The notes beneath the pieces were generated by a model that saw nothing but the letters and a program-made list of their open reading frames with translations, did not search any database and had not been told where the DNA came from. Below, in pieces: positions 22,654-31,763 of a stretch of DNA of 64,000 nt (the first letter of the stretch is position 1; each line of letters begins with the position of its first letter). Origin of the DNA: Furcasterigmium furcatum (Eukaryota > Ascomycota > Sordariomycetes > Glomerellales > Plectosphaerellaceae); assembly GCA_001599815.1 (NCBI GenBank), contig BCIA01000004.1, positions 1,242,862-1,306,861 on the forward strand, read 5' to 3'. Position numbers and translations under genes: made by a program.

Positions 22654-24168
22654 ATGATGCTCCGCACAATCTCACGCTGCAGCCGCAGATGCGTGCCTGT
22701 CGGCCGCCAAACTCTCGCGAGGCCTCTGCAGGTCCGCGGCATCGGCTCGATCAGTGCATTTGACTCCATTATTTTCCGGAATCTGTTCGGTACAGATGAA
22801 ATCCGAAAGGTATGTCCGCCGAAATGAGAAGCTGGCTCGGCGGAAGCTCCCGCTGACACCGAGTCTCAGGTCTTCAGCGACGAGTCGTACATCCAGCGGT
22901 GCGTCGACGTCGAGACGGCCCTGGCCCGCGCCCAGGCCCGCTGCAACCTGATCCCCGCCGAGGCCGCCCAGGAAATCACCGCCCGCTCCGACTCGTCAAG
23001 CCTGGACGTCGACCGTCTGCGCAACGAGACGGACATTGTCGGATACCCCATCCTGCCGCTCGTGCGCCAGCTCAGCGCCATGTGCGGCGAGTCGGGCAAG
23101 TTCGTCCACTGGGGCGCCACCACCCAGGACATCATGGACACGGCGAGCGTCCTGCAGATCAAGGCCGGCCTGTCCGTAGTCGAGAGGAAGCTGGACGGCG
23201 TCATCGCCGCGCTGGAGCGCCTCTCCGCCGAGCATCGCGACACCCCGATGGCCGGCCGGACGCATCTCCAGCACGCACTACCCGTGACCTTTGGCTACAA
23301 GTGCGCAGTGTGGCTCTCGGGACTCTACCGCCACAAGGACCGCCTCCGGCAGTTGACCCCCCGAGCCCTGCTGGTCCAGTATGGAGGCGCCGCCGGCACC
23401 CTCGCGTCACTCGGACCCGGTGAGGACGGTCTCAACGTCCGCCGTCAGCTCGCCGACGAACTGGACTTGGCCGATCCGCCCATCACATGGCACGTCGCCC
23501 GCGATGGCATCGCGGAGGTGACGAACCTTCTGGCGCTCATCGGGGGCTCGCTGGGCAAGATCGCCCTCGACCTGATCATCATGTCGTCCAACGAGCTGAG
23601 CGAGGTCGCCGAGCCGTTTGTCCCGCACCGCGGCGCCTCCTCAACGATGCCGCAGAAGCGCAACCCCATCTCGAGTGAGGTCATCCTCGCTGCCTCCAAG
23701 GTGCTGCGGTCCAACGCCGGGCTGGTCCTCGACGGCATGGTCGCCGACTTCGAGCGCGCTTCCGGCCCGTGGCACCTGGAGTGGGTTGCCATCCCCGAGA
23801 GCTTTGTCACGGCCGTCGGCGCCCTGCACCAGGCCGAGTTCACCCTGGCGGGCCTGGAGGTGCACAAGGGCCAGATGGCGGCGAACCTGGCCCTGAGCAA
23901 GGGCCTCATCGTCGGCGAGGCGGTCATGATGAGCCTGGCGAAGTACCTGGGTCGCCAGGAGGCGCATGATGTGGTGTACGAAGCTTGTAAGAAGACGATC
24001 GAGGCGGGCGGCGACGCGACGTTGTTGGAGACCCTGAAGAAGGACCAGCGGGTGCTGGATGTCATCTCCGTCGAGGAGCTTGCGAGCCTCTGTGACCCGT
24101 TGAACTACATGGGCTCGTCGCAACGGATGGTTGACGCGACGTTGGCCTTGAAGAGCAGTAGTAATTAA
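22654..24168 (+). CDS. PcaB/adenylosuccinate-lyase-like lyase, predicted mitochondrial
   Basis: Exons 22654-22809 and 22870-24168 give 484 residues. The first 30 residues (MMLRTISRCSRRCVPVGRQ onward) are Arg-rich, lack acids and look like a mitochondrial presequence. The rest matches the fumarase/aspartase superfamily in the 3-carboxy-cis,cis-muconate cycloisomerase (PcaB)-like branch: SAFDSIIFRNLFGTDEIRKV at the start, HWGATTQDIMDTA, the active-site region GRTHLQHALPVTFG, and the signature GASSTMPQKRNPI. The superfamily eliminates or adds across a C-C-X bond, usually releasing fumarate. Fungal protocatechuate metabolism normally uses an unrelated beta-propeller cycloisomerase, so a PcaB-like enzyme in this setting is unusual. 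The true reaction may be a lactonisation or a fumarate-releasing elimination. The frame and family are sure; the substrate is not. Confidence 0.84.
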
Positions 24169-24438
24169 GCTCTGTAGACAAATACACAAACCAATATTGA
24201 CATGCTTGATTATTTTCGGCTTCATGAACGAACAATCCAAAATTGTTTCCGTGCGCCACCAATAGACTTGCAGCTCAAGGATGCTGCCGAGACACATACG
24301 AAACCCGAGCAAGACAGTCTGTGACAAGTTTGCATGTGGTTTTCAGGGTTATCCACAGTCTGACAAGCTGACTTGAGAAGTTCAAGGGGGCCAAAGCTGA
24401 TTGAACATGTCTAGTATTTTGCTATCTACCAGGGATAT

Positions 24439-26365
24439 TTAGATATCGTACGGCTTCAAGTCGTCGGCAACCTTGAAAGGAGCGTCAGTCAACCTCTGTA
24501 GCTCCTCCAAGGTAACTTCAGGAACCAGCTCCCTCAGCAAAAGCCCTTCCGGTACGCAATCAAAGACAGCAATATCGGTAATGATCCGAGAGACGCAGCG
24601 CGTTCCGGTCAAGGGGAACGTGCATTCTGCAGGTAGTTCGTGTCAGTGTCATGCGCAGCCGTGTGTTGGAATATCATCAGCAAGTGTGGCAACTTACCGC
24701 GCATAATCTTGGACCGTCCCTTGCGATCGAGGTGTTCCTGGAGATGAGTCGTCAGCTTTTTGGTCTGCAGCAGTGTATTGAATGCTTCAATGTCCTACCA
24801 TTGTAACAACGACCTTCGTCTTGTCGGGGTTCGCAACCAGATCCATGGCGCCGCCGATGCCCTTGACCTTGCCGGGAAGCATAAAGTTGGCCATGTCTAC
24901 GAGGATTCCGTTACACAACTGGATTCTTTCTTCATTTGAAGTGATATTGTGGGAACTCACCTCCATTCACGCTCACTTGCAGCGCTCCGAGCATGGTCAA
25001 ATCGATCTTGCCGGATCGGATCATGCCGAAGCTCTCGTGGCTCCCAAAGGTCGAGGCTCCGGGATTAAGCGTGACCGTCTCCTTGCCCGGGTTGATGAGG
25101 TCCGGGTCCTCCTCGCCCGGCTTGGGGTGTCGGCCCATTCCCAGCATGCCATTCTCGGACTGCAGGATGACCTCGATGTCGTCGGGTACGAGAGCCGGCG
25201 CCGCGAGCGGGATGCCGATGCCGAGATTCACAAACATGCCATTCTTGAACTCCTTCGCAGCTCTTCTGATTATTCGCTCGCGCTTTTCGTTCGATGCGGT
25301 GTCTGCGAAGAAAGATTAGCACACGAGTTGATGGCTGGGGTAGTCATCCAGATCAGAGGCCAACGCACCCTTGACAATATCGTCTGGCGACTTGGCGAAC
25401 ACCAGCTTCTCGATCTGCTTCGGCTCCGTGCTCTTGATTACCACGTCGACGTAGATGCTCTGCAGATGGATGTTCTCGGGGTCAAGCTCTCCGACCTCCA
25501 CGATCTCGTCGGCCTCCACGATGGTCAACTTTGCGTTCTTCGCCATGGCTTCGTTGAAGTTGTTCTGCGCCTTGCGGAACGTGCAGTTCCCTAGACGATC
25601 CGCCTTGTGCACCTTGACCAGCGCGACGTCGCCGAAGATGGACTCTTCCAGGACGTAGTTCTTCCCGTGAAACTCGCGGGTCTCTCGCGGCGTGGACATG
25701 ATGGCCACCGTGCCGTCGGGGTTGTGGCGGACAGGCAGCTGGCCGGTTTGCACTGGTTCGCGCGAGGTGTCAGATATCTGCTGCCACGATCCACGAGACG
25801 ACAGCTGAATGATGCTCACCAACTGTGCCATACGCCGTCGGCGTGTAGAAGGCCGGGACTCCGGCCGCACCGGCCGCGCACCTCTCCACCATGGTTCCCT
25901 GCGGGATGAGATCCAAGTCAAGCTCTCCGGTCAGATACATCTTCTCGAACAGCTTGTTTTCTCCGATGTACGACGCGACCATCTTGCTTATTTGTCTTGT
26001 TTCAAGCAGTTTACCTGAGGCGTGATTTTGTCAGCGCTTTCGAAATTGAGGGAGTAGACGGCGCCGCCGCCGCTGAGAGATGACGCACCAAGGCCAACGC
26101 CCGGCATGCCGGCATTGTTTGACACCACCGTCAAGCCCTTGAGGCTTTCGCGCTTGGCCACGGCGTCGATGAGGGTGCTCGGAACGCCGGAGAAGCCGAA
26201 GCCGCCGACGAGCACGGTCGAGCCGTTCTCGACATTCTTGATGGCCTCGGTGGCATTTTGGCAGATCTTGTCGATTCTTCGCAGAACCGGCGCGGTAGAG
26301 AAACTGCGGCACAATCGCATTGCGAGGCCGGCAGACGGCTGCGTGAATCGTGGGGCCAGCATCAT
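24439..26365 (-). CDS. Succinyl-CoA:3-oxoacid CoA-transferase (SCOT family, class I)
   Basis: Seven exons (transcript order): 26365-26015, 25982-25820, 25752-25369, 25302-24961, 24896-24799, 24737-24698, 24626-24439, giving 521 residues, the normal SCOT length. The N-terminus (MMLAPRFTQPSAGLAMRLCR) is a typical mitochondrial presequence. Domain A has GGFGFSGVPSTLIDAV and FYTPTAYGT; domain B has MFVNLGIGIPL and the catalytic Glu in QSENGMLGMG, then GALQVSVNGDMANFMLPGK. It moves CoA from succinyl-CoA to a 3-oxoacid such as acetoacetate or 3-oxoadipate. Context with a thiolase and a maleylacetate-reductase-like gene favours 3-oxoadipate, though acetoacetate fits the HGD neighbour. The intron at 25983-26014 is only 32 nt, but it is needed to join ITPQ to MVASYIGENK, both conserved. 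The promoter is shared with the class III transferase and carries two cluster motifs. Confidence 0.9.
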
Positions 26366-26598
26366 CACCAGTTTCTTACTGCGGTACTGGAAGAAAGTTT
26401 CACGGTGACTGACATCGACCAGATGGCAGTGTATGGGTGCTTCCAAGTCCGATTCGACCAAGCTCTGATTAAAGGACACTGATAAAACAAACCGGATCTA
26501 CCTGCGATACCCCGGTCTAAGAAGCTGGAGAAGCTGACCGCCGGCCGATGCATATTCGGGTGGGACGCGGGGGACACCTCGAGTCTACTTAGTCCGCC

Positions 26599-26632
26599 GT
26601 CCCACATTGGCAACCGGGAATCCATCCCACAT
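26599..26632 (-). promoter_or_regulatory. Paired ATGTGGGAY sites between SCOT and class III CoA-transferase
   Basis: GTCCCACAT at 26599-26607 and ATCCCACAT at 26624-26632, both minus-strand orientation, 25 bp apart, in the 369-bp divergent promoter. Confidence 0.65.
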
Positions 26633-26734
26633 GACAAGCTCGACATTGGACACAACCGGGCAAATTTACACTTGATAAATGAGCTTGAGTGCAGAATGAC
26701 AAACAGGAGCCGCAGTATTGGTGCGTAATACTAC

Positions 26735-28417
26735 ATGCCCCAGATCAACATGTCCGCCGCCTTGAGATCCAGATTACAGCAGTCGCTCGTCCCTCGGCTG
26801 AGTTCCTTCCGAAGAGGCCATGCCACTGCCGCCACACCGAGAGGCCCTCTGACGGGGTTGAGGGTGCTTGACTTGTCCCGGGTGCTGGCAGGAGTATGTT
26901 CACCCTGTCTGGTCGACTGCACGATACCGACCGCTAACCCCTCGCAAAGCCGTACTGTGCTCAGATTCTCGGTGACCTGGGGTGAGGATATCCGCCCCGA
27001 CCACGTAGCCGGAAGAATAAAAGTATCCTGACTTGGAAATGGCAGAGCCGACGTGATCAAAATCGAGCACCCGGAGCGCGGCGACGACACGAGAGCATGG
27101 GGACCGCCGTATGCACCATACATCGACGGCCGTCCCGGACAGGGCGAGAGCGCCTACTATCTCTCGGTATTGCTCAGTTCTTCAAGCTCATGGAGCCAAC
27201 CGCTGATTCACTTTCCCCACAGGTCAACCGAAACAAACGATCCCTCGCGCTTTCGTTCAAGGAAAAGGCCGGAGTGAACATAATAACCGAACTCGCGAAA
27301 AAGGCTGATATCATCGTCGAGAACTACCTGCCGGGCAGCCTCAAGAAATACGATCTTGACTATCAAACTCTGGCAGCGGTCAACCCGCGCCTCATCTACG
27401 CCAGCGTCACCGGGTACGGCCAGACAGGGCCGTACAGCGACCGTGCCGGATACGATGTCATGGTCGAAGCGTGAGTGTCTCGGGACAGAAAACAAGAAGG
27501 GATCGCAATTGACTGAAAGTGCAGCGAGATGGGCCTCATGCACATCACGGGCCCCCGCGACGGGCCGCCGGTCAAAGTCGGCGTCGCGGTCACCGACCTG
27601 ACAACGGGATTGTACGCGGCAAACAGCGTCCTCGCCGCCATCATCGAGCGGAGCGTCTCGGGCAAGGGACAGCATCTGGACGTTTGCCTCAGCGACTGTC
27701 AGGTCGCGACGCTCTCGAACATGGCGCAGTCGGTGCTAGTCACGGGCAAGCGGGACGGTGGCCGATACGGCACTTCTCATCGTGAGTCCAACCAGGGGTG
27801 ATGAGGCGAGAGTGGTCGCGGCGTCACTAACTCGGGATCCGCAGCTTCCGTCGTGCCCTACCGCGGATTCCGCACGAGCGACGGCGACATCATGATTGGC
27901 GGCGCGAACGACCGCCTCTTCGGCATCCTCTGCGAGTGTCTGGGCAAGCCCGAGCTGGCGACAGATGATCGGTTCTCTACGAATTCGTCCCGTGTCGAGA
28001 ATCGGGTGGTCCTCGAGAAGTGGATTGAAGACATCACAATGTCCAAGACCACGCAGGAATGGCTGGAGAGATTCGAGGGCACCGGCTTGCCATACGCCAA
28101 GGTGAACGATCTGAAAGACACTCTGGAACATTCGCATGGTATGCCTCCCACCACTCTTTCACATGGTGGTCCATGATCTAACTGACTCGGACGCAGTGCT
28201 GGCGAGAGGAATGGTCAAGGAGATAGACCACGCTGCCATTGGAAAACTGAAGGTCCTCAACAGCCCGGTCCAATATTCCAGAGCCGGGCCGTCTATCAGG
28301 AGCCCGCCGCCTCTTCTGGGCGAGCACACGGAGGAGATCTTGCGCGAGGTGCTGGGGTTCGACAGGGCGAAAATCAGTGAGCTTGAGGCCGAAGGCGCGG
28401 TGAAATTAGGCATGTAG
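26735..28417 (+). CDS. Class III CoA-transferase (CaiB/SUGCT-like), predicted mitochondrial
   Basis: Seven exons: 26735-26893, 26950-26981 (32 nt), 27046-27166, 27223-27470, 27525-27781, 27845-28138, 28197-28417, giving 443 residues (or 438 from the ATG at 26750). The N-terminus (SAALRSRLQQSLVPRLSSFR) looks like a mitochondrial presequence. Family marks run in order: LRVLDLSRVLAGPYCAQILG, GADVIKIEHPERGDDTR, VNRNKRSLAL, VENYLPGSLKKY, ITGYG-type GYGQTGPYSDRAGYD, and PPPLLGEHTEEIL at the C-terminus. The pattern follows animal succinyl-CoA:glutarate CoA-transferase closely, so transfer of CoA between dicarboxylates (succinate, glutarate or an adipate-like acid) is likely. Having class I and class III transferases head to head is unusual. 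Confidence 0.86.
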
Positions 28418-28494
28418 AATAGACTGTAAATCATGAACAGGGCGTTCTCGCAACAATGACCGCTGGGAATCATGCCCCGTTGCCATGGATCGGT

Positions 28495-28558
28495 GTCCCA
28501 CATGTCGGCCCAAGGAAGAACAGTGGGGAGACGTGAGCATCGCAGCCAAGTGTGGGAC
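28495..28558. promoter_or_regulatory. Paired motif sites upstream of the mitochondrial carrier
   Basis: GTCCCACAT at 28495-28503 (minus orientation) and GTGTGGGAC at 28550-28558 (plus orientation), 108-171 bp before the ATG at 28666. The upstream neighbour is transcribed toward this region, so here the pair can serve only the carrier gene. Confidence 0.62.
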
Positions 28559-28665
28559 TTTGATATATATCCTTTTTGGAGTCGCCTTGCAGGAGATCGT
28601 TACAATACCTGAAAATAACAATTCTCAGGTTGTCGAAAGCCAGCGACAGTGATACGCATCTCAAG

Positions 28666-29902
28666 ATGGCGGGTGACAAGCGCGCAACCGCTACGTTTCC
28701 GCAGCAGCTCTTCGCAGGTATGCACCTGTCGCAAGCCTCTGATCTGAAAAGTCCGGGAATTGACGAATCCCAGGGGGCGTAGCAGGTGTTTCGGAGGTAA
28801 GGCAGACCATATTAACTGATCATTTCGATTCTCTAACTTTGATAGCTCTTGATAATGTGCGTGCAGATCCCACGGGCGTGGACAATGCGTCGGCACCTAG
28901 AACTAATTTACCCCAAGGTATCCATTGGACGTGGTCAAGACGAGGATGTAGGTGGTCGCCCATGGCCAGGTCATTCGTATGAGCCTATTGGATACTAAGG
29001 AACGTGTACAGGCAACTGCAGCGGACGACAGGCAGCGCAATGGCTTCTCCGGGCATGCTTCAGTGCTTTCGCAAGATAGCAGTGGAAGAAGGGCATGTGC
29101 ATCAACAAGACGTTCCAATATCTTCGGTGACTGACACACGTACGACAGCGTTTCCTGTTTTTACAGGGGAATCATGGCACCCATACTGATGGAAACCCCC
29201 AAGAGGTGAGTATCACCATCCATCCCACGAATCCCACACGAGCTAAACTATCTCCATGACAGGGCGACCAAGTTCGCTGCGAACGACTTTTGGGCGAAGT
29301 GGTACAGAGATCTGTTCCAGACACAGGGGAAAAGCCAGGCTTTCGCAATCCTCACGGGTGCTAGCGCCGGTGCCACAGAGTCCATCGTTGTTGTCCCTTT
29401 CGAGCTCGTCAAAATCCGACTACAAGACAAGAGATCTGCCGCCCGATACAGCGGCGTACTCAATTGCGCCGTGTCCATTGTTCGCGAATCCGGTCCTCTA
29501 GGGCTGTACCAGGGCTTCGAGAGCACGGTCTGGAGGCACATTGTCTGGAACGCGGGCTACTTCGGCTGCATCTTCCAGGTTCGGTCGCTGTTGACGCCGG
29601 CAGAGTCCGGCCAGAGCAGCACGGCGAGCGACCTGTTGGCGGGTTCCATCGGAGGCACGGTCGGCACGTTGCTCAACACGCCGTTCGATGTTGTCAAGAG
29701 TCGCATCCAGAGCACGGCCAAACCGGCATCGGGCGAGGTGAAGATTCCTTGGGTTTGGGCTGGCATTGAGAAGATCTACAGGGAAGAAGGCTTCCGAGCC
29801 TTGTACAAGGGCTTGGTTCCCAAGATCGTCCGGTTTGCCCCAGGAGGAGGAATCATGCTGGTGGTGTATTCAACCGTCTTAGATTTATTGACATCGGCTT
29901 GA
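28666..29902 (+). CDS. Mitochondrial oxodicarboxylate carrier (ODC-like)
   Basis: Seven exons: 28666-28717, 28774-28796, 28846-28856 (11 nt), 28918-28947, 29012-29092, 29149-29205, 29263-29902, giving 297 residues, normal for the carrier family. All three family repeats are present: YPLDVVKTRMQLQ, PFELVKIRLQDK and TPFDVVKSRIQ. GIMAPILMETPKRATKF and NDFW match the 2-oxodicarboxylate carrier subgroup (yeast Odc1/Odc2, human SLC25A21), which exchanges C5-C7 oxodicarboxylates across the inner mitochondrial membrane. The 5' half is broken into six tiny exons, and intron 5 (29093-29148) appears to start with GC rather than GT. In this cluster it is well placed to import an oxoadipate-type intermediate for the mitochondrial CoA enzymes next to it. 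Confidence 0.85.
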
Positions 29903-29989
29903 GATCATAGACCATTACAGGCTCCGTCTATTGCAGTCATTTGAGAATTTAATTTCAGTTCCTTTCCTGTCCATTTAGCCTGGCTCTGT

Positions 29990-31319
29990 TCACTCCCTAG
30001 CAAAAGCAGAGGCCACACCCAATCCGGTGCTGGAAGATGTCAGTATGTGATTTTGACAGTGAACAGACAGTCATCCTGTTACTAACCTCGCGCACATGCT
30101 GATGATACCAATCTCTTGATCCTGACGCGCAAGATCTGGCAGAAGAGTGGCCAACTGCCTGGTTCCCGTGGCTCCTGTCGGGTGACCAAGGGCGATGGCT
30201 CCTCCGTTCGGGTTGACCTTTGCAGAGTCCAGGCCGAGGGCAACCATGCATGCCACTGTCTGGCTAGCGAAAGCCTCGTTCAGCTCGAAGACGCCAACAT
30301 CCGCCTTTTTCAGGCCAGCATACTCGTACAGGCTGTCGATGGCGTACAGCGGACCCATGCCCATCTCGTCAGGCTCGCATCCGGAAACTTGTGTTCCCAG
30401 GAACCGGGCGATGGGCTTGAGGCCCCGTGCATCGGCCCACGAGCGACGGGCGAGAATTGTTGCCGAAGCGCCGTCGCTGATTTGAGATCTGCCCAACTGG
30501 TCAGCGCAGGCCGATGTCCCTTTTGAATAGTTGACCTCACGAGTTTCCAGCAGTGCTCCCGCCGTTCTCAGCAAATACAGGCTTCAGGGCGGCCAGCTTC
30601 TCCAGGGTCACTCCTGGTCGGATCGTGTCATCGGCTTCGACCCGGGCACTTGTTGTCTTGGAGTCGCCTTCGAAAATCGCGTACTCGACCGGCACAATCT
30701 CACTGTCGAATCGTCCGGCCGAGCGGGCCTCATTGGCCCTAGTATGGCTCGTCAGTGCATACTCATCCTGCATCTGCCGGGTGATTCCATAGCGTCTGGC
30801 CACGTTCTCCGAGGTGTTGCCCATGGACATCAGGCAGTCAGCCGCAGACTGAACGGCGGTGTTGCGCAGACTCGGGCCCACGTCGACAGGCACGCCGCGA
30901 GTCTGGTAATTCTTGGACATGCTCTCGACGCCGCCGGCCATGGCCACGTCGATCTGCCCAGCCTGAATGGCGTGCGCCAGGTGCGTGAGGGCCTGCAGGC
31001 TGCTCGAGCACTGTCGGTTCACCGTGTGGAAAGTCGTTGTGACAGGGAACCCGGCGTTGAGGAGGGCCATCCTGCCGGTTTTGGCGAATCCCAGCTCGGC
31101 CAGGACGTTTCCGATGAGGACATCTTGGACATCTTTGGCCTCGATGCCTGCGCGACGGGGAGCTTCGGCCATGACCGGCCCTAGGATATCTTCTGGCCAG
31201 GCATCCTTGAAGCCTCCCTTGAAGGACCGGGTGATCGGGCTGCGGACCGCGGACAGGACGACGACGTCGTTCGGTGACTTGGCCGCCAACTGGCGTGCGA
31301 CTCTTGCGACTCGGGACAT
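29990..31319 (-). CDS. Acyl-CoA thiolase (acetyl-CoA C-acyltransferase), predicted mitochondrial
   Basis: Exons (transcript order) 31319-30541, 30488-30087, 30029-29990 give 406 residues. The acylation Cys is in VNRQCSSSLQA, the conserved NEAFASQ and the His in GHPTGATGTRQ are present, and the last 40-nt exon supplies the second catalytic Cys (MCASTGLGVAS) across the junction. The N-terminus (MSRVARVARQLAAKS) is Arg/Ala-rich and suits mitochondrial import; the C-terminus ARE is not a peroxisomal PTS1. It should cleave a 3-oxoacyl-CoA with CoA, giving acetyl-CoA plus a shortened acyl-CoA; with 3-oxoadipyl-CoA this gives succinyl-CoA. It is divergent from the Fe-ADH gene across a promoter with two cluster motifs. 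Confidence 0.9.
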
Positions 31320-31474
31320 TGTGAGCTGGCTGGTCGGTGCAGGCGAGATCCTCTGGAGATGCAGTCAGTCCCTAGGTATCTTTCCGATGCCCCATTTGCT
31401 AACATACCTACTGTAACTTGTACCTCCACTTCCTTGAGCATCATCGGCCACTCAACTCGACCATGGGATATTCC

Positions 31475-31520
31475 ATGTGGGACGGCCGCCGCCATCCCAA
31501 TGGTCTTGTCTGTCCCACAT
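31475..31520. promoter_or_regulatory. Paired ATGTGGGAC sites between thiolase and Fe-ADH
   Basis: ATGTGGGAC at 31475-31483 (plus) and GTCCCACAT at 31512-31520 (minus), both exact matches, 37 bp apart, in the 444-bp divergent promoter. This is the last pair of the series to the right. Confidence 0.68.
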
Positions 31521-31763
31521 GGGGCCGACTTGGAGAAGGTTGCATCGAGCCCCTGTAAGTACCCCGCGATCCCCGGCTTCGACCCCTGAACCCGAGCCGT
31601 GTGGGGCCGCCGCACCTGGTCTCCCCCCTCTCTCTCCGAATCTGCTCCGAATCTAAGTCTCAAAACACCCCGGTCTTCTGTCGTCACCACACTGCACCAC
31701 AAAGTATGTCAATACAGACGGTGACAGCCCGACTCATCCGCCAACACCGACGTACCACTCAGC

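Noticed and set aside
29231..29239. ATCCCACAC in the last intron of the carrier gene
   Set aside because: G-variant in an intron; could be chance, so not counted among the fourteen promoter sites.
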